From Bacillota bacterium (lineage in GTDB: Bacteria > Bacillota > Clostridia > Lachnospirales > Lachnospiraceae): a stretch of 50,148 nucleotides of DNA. The position numbers were made by a program, and so were the translations under genes. Shown here in pieces: positions 6,926-15,340 of this stretch; position 1 is the first letter of the stretch, and each line of letters begins with the position of its first letter. The stretch lies in NCBI GenBank assembly GCA_023411215.1, contig JAEYOY010000060.1:1-50148 (forward strand), in the 5' to 3' direction. Below the pieces are notes generated by a model. The model saw only the letters and a list, made by a program, of their open reading frames with translations. It searched no databases and was not told where the DNA came from.

Positions 6926-9511
6926 TCCTATTAGCTGGAACCCTGCCCAGTGATAAGGATGTTCAAAGGGGATATATTCATCATTCTGAAAGAAATAGGA
7001 TTGCACAACTTCCAGTAACTCGTTGGAAGCCATAGTCTTAAGCAATTCCTGCCAATAGATCTTCCACTCCTTAATTGTTCTGTTGCGCATAATTTGTTTC
7101 GCATATTGTAATGCATCGAGTGTATTAAGCTGCATCTGGGTAAGGCCCTCATAAAAACAGGCTATAAAAAGCATACCGGAGAAGTCATGAATACTCCAAA
7201 GGCTAATTAGCAGACTACGGCAACCAGCAAGAAAGAAGCCTCGCCGTATACCAAATATACCTTCATTTCCATTGCTTTTCCCCAAGCCGGAAAAGCAGGC
7301 GGATAGAATGCAGAGCTTTACGGTGGACAGGTTTAAGGAGGAGATCTCATCGGCGGTCAACGGATACTCGTCCGCAAGATACAGCCCGCACTCCTTCATG
7401 GGATCACCGGGCACTTCTGTGACAGATGCGTGTGTTTTTCTCAAATTGACTGTTTTAAGAAAAAAACCATGTGCTGCAATATGAAGTAGAGGCGGTTGAA
7501 GGTTATCGCTGTACAACAAATCGATCGATGCCTCATCGTCCTGATACACCTTTGCCTGAATCAGCTCTCCTACGGCTTTCGTCTCCAGAGCAGCAAAGGG
7601 AAGAGCGGGAAGCCGATTTACTTTTGGATTACCAATGATAAGAGACTGAGATAGCTCATTCCTGTTTTTAATACTATTGCCAGTGCTTTTATTATTTTTA
7701 CTATTACCATTATCATTGTTAATCGAGGTAGAATCGAGTGTCAGTTCCCTTCCTATGTTTAGATATGTAATTTGATAAAGACTTCCCATCTCCTGAGTGG
7801 AATCTATTGTTAGAACTTCAATAGGAATATGGTACAACTCACCGACCGGTGCTATGATAAGCCGCTTGATACTACTTAAATATTTTCTTAACGGAAGGAT
7901 CAACCTGCGTCTTAGCTTGGATCTCAGGTCATTGATTTCCGGTTCTGTGCGCAGGTTTCCGGTGTAATCCTGAAGATAATCCTGATATTTCTGGAGTAAC
8001 CCGTTAATTTCATCTTCTGTACCAAGCTGCAGATAATCAACCTGATCATGACTAACTATAAAAATACCGTAATAGGCTTCCTTCAAAGTACGTGACAGGA
8101 CATACTCCAATAATATGCTATCATTGGATATTCGGTGTTGGAGGTCGCAGACCTTTGTAAGGCTGCGATTTTTTAAAGCCTGAGAGTTCGGGTATTGTCT
8201 CAGAATATAAGATCCCTCGAGAGAGATACCTTTTGTATTCAGATAGAATTCATAGAGCTGTTCTCCGGTTAGGCAGGAAGGGCTTCTCCTGAAATCCTCG
8301 GATAAGAGAGCTCCCAGACATAAGGAAATATGGTATTCCAATGCATTTAGATGATTATAGACCAGCTCTTCATTGTAATGTGTGAAAATATTTTCTATTT
8401 CAGTCAGGTAATAGCTACGAACCTTGGGGAAATCGTCTTGAATTCGGGTAAAATATCTAAGCTCATGATAAAGAGCCATACGCAGGGACAGCCCTTTGTT
8501 CCCTATTCCGTTGCTGAGAGCCAGGCTTTCCTCGTATTGCCCCTGGGAAGCCAGTGCTACCGCCATATTAAAGCGATGGATTTTCATATAATCATTACTA
8601 ATGGTATCGGATATTTTCGATAACCAGGGTGACCGAAGAGGTAAGTCGTTTTTAAATTCGGTAGAATAGTTCACCGCAAAATGGATGGTGTCGACACAAG
8701 CGGCGAGATCCGGATAATTACTGTAATCAGCATACTTGTAGGGCTCCATCAGACATAGTGCTTCCGAATAATTACGATTTCTGGCATGCAATTCTGCAAG
8801 ATTTAAATCGATAGAAGACTTGATATAATAGTCAAGCTTCTCAGGCTCCGGAATGCTCTGGAGAATTTGAATACCGGCTTCGTAATTATTTAGCTTTCCA
8901 TAAGTGGAGGCAAGCAGAATAGCATTCAGAATACCCATACGGCTGATTTGATATCTGTTATGATATAGAGTTGCTAGAAATTCGTCTCCATGGTCCTCTG
9001 GCTCTGTCTCCTCCAGCTCCATCCATAACTCATTCACAGTCAGGCAGGAATCAATACAGTTATAATATTCCTCACTATGATATAGATATCGGGATCGAAA
9101 ATAATGATATTGAAATAAAATAACCGGAAGGTTTCCATATACTTGCGATAAGGCATTATGCGCCTGTGTGATCAGAAGATCGGAGTCAGTTAGCATGCCC
9201 CTGTTCATATAGAACTCATTGCTGTCATATTGATGGAGAGCATAATAGCAGGATGCTTTGTCGCCGAATATCTGAAAGATGGCAGACTTAACTGAGGGAT
9301 CAAGTGATTGATATTCCATCAGATTGCCATTGATGGAAGCAACTGTCTGTAATAAGGTGATACAATCTAAGTATTCAAGAATAAGATCAGGCTGGCCGTA
9401 GAAATAATCGGATGCCGCGGTGGCATTCTCTTTTGCACTAATCAAATCGCCTGTTGCATGAGCAGCCTTTGCTGATTGTAAAAATAAATAACCCGGATTA
9501 GCTTCAGACAT
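6899..9511 (-). CDS. TPR-CHAT caspase-like protease
   Basis: CHAT proteins are caspase-related cysteine peptidases, often fused to tetratricopeptide repeats that sense a partner. The 870-residue protein has a long helical N-terminal part of TPR character (about residues 10-430) and a C-terminal CHAT domain. The predicted catalytic pair is visible as HIAAHG with His near 681 and LSACFSG with Cys near 739. The ending HWAGFQLIGNP is also typical of CHAT. An Asn/Ser/Lys-rich linker lies near residue 610-630. The start at 9511 is chosen because TAGGAG stands just before that ATG; the longer frame to 9565 has no such site. The gene is divergent from the sigma-factor gene, with 164 bp between starts, which suggests linked control. 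The target is unknown; no Cas genes are present. Confidence 0.88.
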   Translation of the reverse strand: MSEANPGYLFLQSAKAAHATGDLISAKENATAASDYFYGQPDLILEYLDCITLLQTVASINGNLMEYQSLDPSVKSAIFQIFGDKASCYYALHQYDSNEFYMNRGMLTDSDLLITQAHNALSQVYGNLPVILFQYHYFRSRYLYHSEEYYNCIDSCLTVNELWMELEETEPEDHGDEFLATLYHNRYQISRMGILNAILLASTYGKLNNYEAGIQILQSIPEPEKLDYYIKSSIDLNLAELHARNRNYSEALCLMEPYKYADYSNYPDLAACVDTIHFAVNYSTEFKNDLPLRSPWLSKISDTISNDYMKIHRFNMAVALASQGQYEESLALSNGIGNKGLSLRMALYHELRYFTRIQDDFPKVRSYYLTEIENIFTHYNEELVYNHLNALEYHISLCLGALLSEDFRRSPSCLTGEQLYEFYLNTKGISLEGSYILRQYPNSQALKNRSLTKVCDLQHRISNDSILLEYVLSRTLKEAYYGIFIVSHDQVDYLQLGTEDEINGLLQKYQDYLQDYTGNLRTEPEINDLRSKLRRRLILPLRKYLSSIKRLIIAPVGELYHIPIEVLTIDSTQEMGSLYQITYLNIGRELTLDSTSINNDNGNSKNNKSTGNSIKNRNELSQSLIIGNPKVNRLPALPFAALETKAVGELIQAKVYQDDEASIDLLYSDNLQPPLLHIAAHGFFLKTVNLRKTHASVTEVPGDPMKECGLYLADEYPLTADEISSLNLSTVKLCILSACFSGLGKSNGNEGIFGIRRGFFLAGCRSLLISLWSIHDFSGMLFIACFYEGLTQMQLNTLDALQYAKQIMRNRTIKEWKIYWQELLKTMASNELLEVVQSYFFQNDEYIPFEHPYHWAGFQLIGNPVSLLQY

Positions 9512-9675
9512 AAATTCTCCTACTGTATATTCGTGACAAGTGAATTGGTTTTTCACTATGATCATTGTGGACGCTATTTTATCTTAAAACATATTTCGCC
9601 AAAAAACAATAAGACCTTGTAAAAATGATCCTGTAATGATAAAATTTTCATATTAATGACATATGAGGTGGTTAA

Positions 9676-10518
9676 GTGATTGATTATGAGCTGCTGAAAC
9701 AGGAAATTGAGCTAGAATATGAAGGAATCATTGCGGGTATTCAGAAGGATAAAAACCGTTTATTCGAGCTTTTGAATCAATATATCAGAAAAACAATTGA
9801 AATGACAGTCAGAAATGGCGGACTAGCAGCTCCGGAGGATGTTGAGGAGGTAATCCAGATTACGATGCTTGTCATCTTAGAATCCGGCTTGAGTAATTAC
9901 AAAAAGCAGGGTAAAAGCTTTGCTGGTTATTGCTGTATGATTGCTAAAAACAAAGCAATTGATTATATGAAAAGAAAGAGACGTGATTTGATTACTATGA
10001 TCACGATCGATCAAGATACAGATTACAATAATGACGAAAAAATCGACTACCTGATGTATCATCATGCAAAAGATCCCATGAAGACACCCGAGAACAGATT
10101 ATTGTCATTGGAGTGCCAGCTTGAACATATCGGGATGCTAAAGCGTCTTGTACATATCCTCATGAATCAAAAGGATAAAGCATACAGGATAATAGGATGC
10201 TGCTATACAATCGTATTGTTCCAACTGCTTAATCCGAAAACTAAAGAATTAAGTTCCCCTGCCTGGGCCTTTGAGGAATTGAAGGATAATACAATCCAGA
10301 TAAGCGCAGATCGCTTTCTTAATGAGTTTAACGAAAGGGTAAGGCTTGGGAAGATCTCCTGGGGTAGCCATTTTCAGGACAGTATGGAGACGGAAGAGGA
10401 TGGAACATTGATCTGCGATATTCTCTTTGGAGATAGGTTTAAGCGTAAGGACTTGGAGAATTGGAGCTTACGATTTCGGAATAAGCTGAAGGATGAGATA
10501 TGTTATGAGTTTGATTAA
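9676..10518 (+). CDS. ECF-like sigma-70 family factor with unusual C-terminus
   Basis: The 280-residue protein has a recognisable sigma region 2 (about residues 54-102). Key pieces are APEDVEEVIQITMLVILES, then FAGYCCMIAKNKAIDYMKRKRRD, matching the core-binding and -10-recognition helices. A linker rich in Asp/Asn follows. The C-terminal half is larger than usual for ECF factors, and no clear region 4 helix-turn-helix is visible; the terminal DLENWSLRFRNKLKDEI only faintly resembles one. The GTG start follows GAGGTGG at proper spacing. It is divergent from the CHAT gene and 14 bp upstream of the zinc-motif protein, an arrangement typical of sigma/anti-sigma pairs. It probably directs transcription of part of this block. 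Confidence 0.75.
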   Translation: MIDYELLKQEIELEYEGIIAGIQKDKNRLFELLNQYIRKTIEMTVRNGGLAAPEDVEEVIQITMLVILESGLSNYKKQGKSFAGYCCMIAKNKAIDYMKRKRRDLITMITIDQDTDYNNDEKIDYLMYHHAKDPMKTPENRLLSLECQLEHIGMLKRLVHILMNQKDKAYRIIGCCYTIVLFQLLNPKTKELSSPAWAFEELKDNTIQISADRFLNEFNERVRLGKISWGSHFQDSMETEEDGTLICDILFGDRFKRKDLENWSLRFRNKLKDEICYEFD

Positions 10519-10532
10519 GGAGTGAGGTAACT

Positions 10533-11273
10533 GTGGAGCACCTAACCTATGAGGTAATAAGAGAATATATCGATATGCAGGAATACTCCTTTGATAATGC
10601 TGACGGATTTGAACAGATCTCTGAGCATCTAATGGAGTGTGAGAAATGTTCTGCTATGTACGAGAGAATGCTTCATGCCAGCCAGATGGTGGATGATTTT
10701 TCTATTAAGGAGTATGAGAGCTATTTGTCCTTGGAGCAGGCGATATTGGAACGCTACCAATTGGAAAAGCTTCTTGTGAAGGTATCCGGAAGAACAATGG
10801 AAGATAGACTAAAGGAATGGCTCGCTAAAAGATTAAAAGAGAAGGCAAGCAGCATTAAAATTTATCTGAAAGACGAGAAGCATAATAAGCTAAGCGGAAT
10901 GATAAGAAATATGGTGGATCAGCTGTCGATACTGAATACACTTGAGCCGATATCAGCGATTGCTGTACGAGGAGATTTGGACGGAGATGGATCAACTACC
11001 GGGCAGATAAGGTCAGCTATGGACCTAACCAGTCTGTTGGTGTCACCGGAGAGTAAGGAGACCAGACTGACTTTAGACGGTAATCGGATGCAACTGTCTG
11101 TACAACTAGAGTATAAGCCATCGTATCAGGACAAACCGCCCATGGGAATACTGATAGGAGATAAGAAAGATATGGAGCCTTTGGTCCAGGTTGCAGAGTA
11201 TAAGGATGGGCTATACCAGATTAGTTTTGTAAATTTACAATCGGGAGAATATGCCTTTTATCTAGATATCTAG
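10533..11273 (+). CDS. Soluble anti-sigma-like protein with HxxxCxxC motif
   Basis: The 246-residue protein starts with a domain resembling the zinc-binding anti-sigma fold (zf-HC2), with the signature HLMECEKC (H-x3-C-x2-C) near residues 32-39. Members of this family clamp ECF sigma factors. Unlike the usual case, no membrane helix follows. A helical, lysine-rich middle section leads to a C-terminal beta-rich domain (from about 140, including the GDLDGDGST segment), which may be a sensor or cleavable domain. The GTG start follows AAGGAGTGAGG and is 14 bp after the sigma-factor stop, so the two are co-transcribed. A terminator follows at 11301. Anti-sigma function is inferred from motif and context. 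Confidence 0.68.
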   Translation: MEHLTYEVIREYIDMQEYSFDNADGFEQISEHLMECEKCSAMYERMLHASQMVDDFSIKEYESYLSLEQAILERYQLEKLLVKVSGRTMEDRLKEWLAKRLKEKASSIKIYLKDEKHNKLSGMIRNMVDQLSILNTLEPISAIAVRGDLDGDGSTTGQIRSAMDLTSLLVSPESKETRLTLDGNRMQLSVQLEYKPSYQDKPPMGILIGDKKDMEPLVQVAEYKDGLYQISFVNLQSGEYAFYLDI

Positions 11274-11300
11274 TTCTTTAAAGTGAATATAATTTTTTCC

Positions 11301-11330
11301 GCCAGTAGGTGTAACCTGCTGGCTTTTTTT
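11301..11330 (+). terminator. Terminator of the sigma/anti-sigma operon
   Basis: Stem GCCAGTAGG/CCTGCTGGC (one G-T pair) followed by seven T. It lies 28 bp after the zinc-motif gene. Confidence 0.92.
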
Positions 11331-11506
11331 ATGCTGAATGTGAATAGAATAGAAGTCAATTGAAAAAAGTTTTTTATTATCTGAGGGTTTCACTATGTAC
11401 CAAGATTAATATATTACAACAAATAAATCCGCTGGAACTATAGCTGAAGAATAGATATAGCAAAGCCACGGGAAATTATACAACAAGATAAAAGGAGTTA
11501 ACTATT

Positions 11507-12040
11507 ATGAAAAAGAATTTATTGTTATGCTGTACATTAATTTTTGTGTTATCGATTGTTTTCTCGGGATGTAGCATTAAGAAGCCGGAGCCATTAAGTC
11601 CCGAAGGTTTTCAGGAGATATTCACTACCATTAAGGGCGAGACAATGGAACTGAGTGGAGAGATGGTGGAGGTAGGTGGTAATGCGTATACGGAAAAAGC
11701 AGCAACTATATTGCTGGGTAGAATGCATGATGTAAGAATTGTTTATTATCAAATGGAGACCGAAGAGGATGCAGGAGAATTGTTCACTGCCATTAGTGAA
11801 GAATTAGATAACAAGGATAATGTATCGACATCAGGAAATAGTTCGTCTGTATATTGGATGAGATGCAGCGAGGGTAGCTATTACTTAAAAATGGACAGCA
11901 ATGTCGTACTCTATGGGATAGGCTTTGAGGACGATCTCATTGAACTCAAATATCTATTCTATAAGCTTGGTTATTATAAATATGATACAACATATTTCAA
12001 GAATCAAGTGGAGGTAAATGAGCAGACTTTAGGTTATTGA
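11507..12040 (+). CDS. Lipoprotein of unknown function
   Basis: The 177-residue protein has a lipoprotein signal: MKKNLLLCC, a hydrophobic core, and the lipobox FSGC with the predicted lipidated Cys at residue 22. The mature domain is small, acidic and alpha/beta in character, with no family recognised by eye; a Ser/Asn-rich stretch (TSGNSSSVYW) lies near its middle. AAAGGAG precedes the ATG. It lies between the sigma/anti-sigma pair and the Hsp70 operon, separated from both by non-coding gaps, so it is probably a single-gene unit. It could be the extracytoplasmic component of this block, but only position supports that. Confidence 0.7.
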   Translation: MKKNLLLCCTLIFVLSIVFSGCSIKKPEPLSPEGFQEIFTTIKGETMELSGEMVEVGGNAYTEKAATILLGRMHDVRIVYYQMETEEDAGELFTAISEELDNKDNVSTSGNSSSVYWMRCSEGSYYLKMDSNVVLYGIGFEDDLIELKYLFYKLGYYKYDTTYFKNQVEVNEQTLGY

Positions 12041-12176
12041 CTATTGTATATACCGATAAAATCATAGAAGAAAAGTTATTATTAAGATGAAAGCTTTTAA
12101 ATTTACTTATAAATTTGTAAAATAAATTGAAAAACAAAAAAATATGTAAAATAATGAGAAATTGTGGAGTTTATGA

Positions 12177-12205
12177 TTGAATTATCGCTCCTTAGATAGT
12201 ATAAT
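12177..12205 (+). promoter_or_regulatory. Sigma-A promoter of the Hsp70-like operon
   Basis: TTGAAT (12177-12182) and TATAAT (12200-12205) with a 17-bp spacer, about 105 bp before the Hsp70-like start. No CIRCE-type inverted repeat was seen, so HrcA control is not indicated. Confidence 0.8.
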
Positions 12206-12310
12206 TATTACCATATCGTTATTAATTTATCAGGGTTAAGCACAGACTATTTTATACAGATAATTTGCGGTAAAACCCGACGAAGTATAATTACTAAAGG
12301 AGTAAGGAAC

Positions 12311-13807
12311 ATGATAGTTGGTATAGATTTAGGTACAACCTTTAGCGCTATCGCATATGTTGATAAGAATGGGACCGCTCAGATTATACCCAACAGAGAG
12401 GGACAAAGAACGACTCCTTCTGTGATTTTGTTTGAAGGGAATGATCCAGTAGTTGGTGAGACAGCGAAGAATAATGCGATAATAGATCCGTTAAATGCAG
12501 TCCAGTTCGTAAAACGAAATATGGGAAATAAGAATTACCGTTTTGATACCGATCAGGGTGTAGATTATGGGGCTGAAGAGTTGTCAGCCATGCTTCTGAA
12601 GCGACTGAAGGAGGATGCGGAGGATTTTCTTGGTACCAAGGTCGATCAGGCAGTAATTACGGTGCCGGCATATTTTGATGATGCACAAAGAAAGTCTACT
12701 ATGGATGCAGGAAAGATAGCTGGGCTGGACGTTGCAGCAATCATTAATGAACCAACAGCAGCGGCGCTTGCTTATGGGATAGATAAGAACGAGAAGCAGT
12801 GCATCATGGTATATGACCTGGGAGGCGGAACCTTTGATGTTACAATTATGGAACTATCAGCGAATGACATCGTTATTAGAGCTACGAACGGAGATCGCAA
12901 TCTGGGAGGCTTTGATGTTGATAATGGAATCATGATGTATGTCTGCAGTATTGTTTCCGAGCAATATGGAATTGACTTGTTGGATGATGATAATGTTATG
13001 CAGGATTTAAGAATAAAGGCAGAGAACCTGAAAAAAGCACTATCAAGCCGTGATAAATCGTCCATAAGTCTTATTGCACAGGGAAAACCGATTAAGATAG
13101 AGATAAGCAGAAATGAGCTCCGTGATATCATTAAGGAAAAGTTCCTTGATCGAACCGTAGATATAATGGATATGGCCAGAGAGGATGCCGGTATTACCTG
13201 GGATCGCATTGATAAGATACTTTTGGTGGGAGGCTCCAGTAGGATGCCTTTGGTTAGGGAAACGATTAAGGAGGTTACAGGCATTGAGCCTTCAGCGGAG
13301 ATAAATCCTGATGAAGCAGTCGCACTAGGAGCAGCATATTATGCCGTGACCTTAAACACAGCATCGTCTTCCATGCCTGCGACCAAAAGAATTACAGATG
13401 TAAATTCACATAGCCTTGGTGTCATTACCCATGATGAATATGACAATCCATCCAATACAATCATCCTAAGTCGAAATCGACCGATTCCGGCGGTAGATGA
13501 GCAAATCTTCTATACCTCCCAGGAGAATCAGACAGAGATCCTTCTACAGGTCACTGAAGGAGAGGATGAGGATGTGGATTATGTCAAAATTATTGGAACC
13601 AGCAAGCTTCGCCTACAACCGCACCAGGCAGGAGCACCAATTAAAATAAGCATATCCTATGACAGAGATGGGATTGTTCATGTAAAGGTGTATGATCTTG
13701 AGGATAATCGGGATTTGGGTGAAATGGATATTGAAAGAGTTTCTAATCTATCCAGAGATGAGATTGAAAACGGTATCAATAAACTGGATAAGATTACAAT
13801 AGATTAA
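12311..13807 (+). CDS. Lid-less Hsp70 (DnaK-like) chaperone
   Basis: The 498-residue protein is an Hsp70 family ATPase. The actin-like nucleotide-binding domain is complete: GIDLGTTFSAIAYVD at residues 4-18, FVKRNMG, NEPTAAALAYG, the phosphate-2 loop VYDLGGGTFDVTIM, and LLVGGSSRMPLVRE. A beta-sandwich substrate domain follows (about residues 370-480; ITDVNSHSLGV replaces the usual DVTPLSLGI). The protein ends there, so the alpha-helical lid of about 110 residues of true DnaK is absent. It is therefore not the housekeeping dnaK, which would also sit with grpE and dnaJ. The J-like TPR gene follows after 17 bp. A dedicated client role within this block is inferred. Confidence 0.92.
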   Translation: MIVGIDLGTTFSAIAYVDKNGTAQIIPNREGQRTTPSVILFEGNDPVVGETAKNNAIIDPLNAVQFVKRNMGNKNYRFDTDQGVDYGAEELSAMLLKRLKEDAEDFLGTKVDQAVITVPAYFDDAQRKSTMDAGKIAGLDVAAIINEPTAAALAYGIDKNEKQCIMVYDLGGGTFDVTIMELSANDIVIRATNGDRNLGGFDVDNGIMMYVCSIVSEQYGIDLLDDDNVMQDLRIKAENLKKALSSRDKSSISLIAQGKPIKIEISRNELRDIIKEKFLDRTVDIMDMAREDAGITWDRIDKILLVGGSSRMPLVRETIKEVTGIEPSAEINPDEAVALGAAYYAVTLNTASSSMPATKRITDVNSHSLGVITHDEYDNPSNTIILSRNRPIPAVDEQIFYTSQENQTEILLQVTEGEDEDVDYVKIIGTSKLRLQPHQAGAPIKISISYDRDGIVHVKVYDLEDNRDLGEMDIERVSNLSRDEIENGINKLDKITID

Positions 13808-13824
13808 ATACAAGGAGGAACAAT

Positions 13825-15018
13825 ATGAGGAACTATTATGAGGAGCTTAACTTGGACAGTAATCTAAGCAATGAACAACTGACAGAATTACTGAAGAAGG
13901 AAAGAAAAAGGTGGGTGACCAGACAAAATGCACCGGATTTGATGGCGAGGCAAAAAGCGGAGCAGCAGCTGGACCTGATCAATGAAGCAATGAAGGTGCT
14001 CTGCGATAAGAGTGAAAAAAGCAAGTATGATAAAGAGCTGAAAAAGGCTGTAAAGAAGGGAACCGTTGAACAGGTGCAGCAGGAAGCTCAGAGTTACCAA
14101 AGCAGGCAACAGGGTAGTGCAGTTGATGTTCTGATTGCTCTGGCAGATGAAGCTTATAACTCCGGCGATAGCCAAGCAGCTATCAACGCATGTAGAAAGG
14201 CTTTGGACGGCGGTATCAATGATAGTAGAATCTTCTATATCCTTGGTTTGTCCTATATAGAAATCGGAGATATGAATTCAGCGAATGCAGTATTCCGAGA
14301 TGGTATCACACAGAATCCTGAGGATATTGAATTACTGGCATCTTTTACTAGAATTTTAGCTTCGGTTGGCAATGTTTCTGCTGCGACTACATATTTGAAT
14401 ATATTAAAGGATCGTGTTCCGGATCATTATCTGGTAAGTGCTACTTTGATTGAGATAGAGCTGATTAATGATAAGGAGAAGGAGGCACAACAGTTATACC
14501 AGACACTTGCTCCGAAGCATAGTGGTGATAATCGTTTTAATTTAGAGGTTTCATCAGCTTATTTAAGATATATGAATCGGGCCTTTGAAAAAGGTTACTT
14601 TGATAAGGAGGAACAATTAGACTCCCTGATCAAGGTGGCAGAGAATAGAGCTACAATCGATCCTACAAATGGAAACGAGGATTTGCAATTTTTAAAAGCT
14701 AAAAAAGCAAAGAAATATGATTTCAAAAATATTAAGGGAGCATTATTTCTTTATGCTGTAACAATATTAATTCTTATTGGCGGCTTTGGTGAGGGAGATA
14801 TCCAAACAATTCTATTTGGTATCCTGGCAGTAGCAGTCTCAGCAGCATTAACTTATTTCAATATAAAACCGATCTGGAGATTGGAAAGAAGGCAAATAAC
14901 AGGGAAACGCGATTGGGTTGACTATTTCTTTGCTATTGCTGGTGTCGTATTAGTTATTCTCATCTATTTTTTTAAGATCGCTGAGGAGATGATGTTCAAA
15001 GCAAATCAAAGTAATTAA
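13825..15018 (+). CDS. J-domain-like TPR membrane protein lacking HPD
   Basis: The first 70 residues (NYYEELNLDSNLSNEQL, then LDLINEAMKVLCDKSEKSKYD) follow the J-domain pattern, but the His-Pro-Asp tripeptide that stimulates Hsp70 is replaced by RQNAPD in the loop. A region of TPR character spans about residues 100-235. The C-terminus has three predicted membrane helices (about 305-325, 327-345 and 368-387), so the J and TPR parts are probably cytosolic. AAGGAGG precedes the ATG and the gap to the Hsp70 gene is 17 bp, so the two are co-transcribed. The protein may recruit the lid-less Hsp70 to the membrane without classic ATPase stimulation. A degenerate J-fold is likely but not certain. Confidence 0.8.
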   Translation: MRNYYEELNLDSNLSNEQLTELLKKERKRWVTRQNAPDLMARQKAEQQLDLINEAMKVLCDKSEKSKYDKELKKAVKKGTVEQVQQEAQSYQSRQQGSAVDVLIALADEAYNSGDSQAAINACRKALDGGINDSRIFYILGLSYIEIGDMNSANAVFRDGITQNPEDIELLASFTRILASVGNVSAATTYLNILKDRVPDHYLVSATLIEIELINDKEKEAQQLYQTLAPKHSGDNRFNLEVSSAYLRYMNRAFEKGYFDKEEQLDSLIKVAENRATIDPTNGNEDLQFLKAKKAKKYDFKNIKGALFLYAVTILILIGGFGEGDIQTILFGILAVAVSAALTYFNIKPIWRLERRQITGKRDWVDYFFAIAGVVLVILIYFFKIAEEMMFKANQSN

Positions 15019-15192
15019 TATCGGTAATAATTTTTTTATTACATAGGTATTAAGAAAGAACAAGTGTAGGAATTTTTACGGAGTAAATTCATACTAGTTG
15101 TCCATTATAAAATACAAAGTTATTTGGGCTGTGTATCTTCAGAATCCTCGCAATAATCAAGACAAAGGAATTCAGATTTGTGTGAAGCTATT

Positions 15193-15250
15193 AAGGCTAT
15201 CCGGGATTAGGAATGGAAGTTGAACTTCCTTCGTAACCCGGACAGCCTTT
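15193..15250. repeat. Large imperfect inverted repeat in a 323-bp gap
   Basis: AAGGCT-A-TCCGGG (15193-15205) is mirrored by CCCGGA-C-AGCCTT (15237-15249), with a further GGAAGTTGAACTTCC hairpin inside. It lies between the J-like and AAA+ genes. The flanking T run is short, so it is either a weak terminator or a small mobile hairpin element. No gene was seen in this gap. Confidence 0.6.
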
Positions 15251-15340
15251 CCGTATATCAAGGAGATTCTGATAAGGCAATAGTTATCAACTATGAAATT
15301 AATAATATTCAATTAGGGAGTATGGAGGGATCATGACAGG

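Noticed and set aside
6899..11273. A type III-E CRISPR (Craspase) locus
   Set aside because: TPR-CHAT and sigma genes are present, but there is no gRAMP/Cas7-11, no Cas1/Cas2 and no array; only the signalling logic is similar.
12311..13807. Housekeeping dnaK
   Set aside because: Lacks the C-terminal lid, is not next to grpE or a canonical dnaJ, and no CIRCE element precedes it.
15193..15250. Strong intrinsic terminator between the J-like and AAA+ genes
   Set aside because: Good stem, but only three T follow and an internal hairpin interrupts it; listed as an inverted repeat instead.
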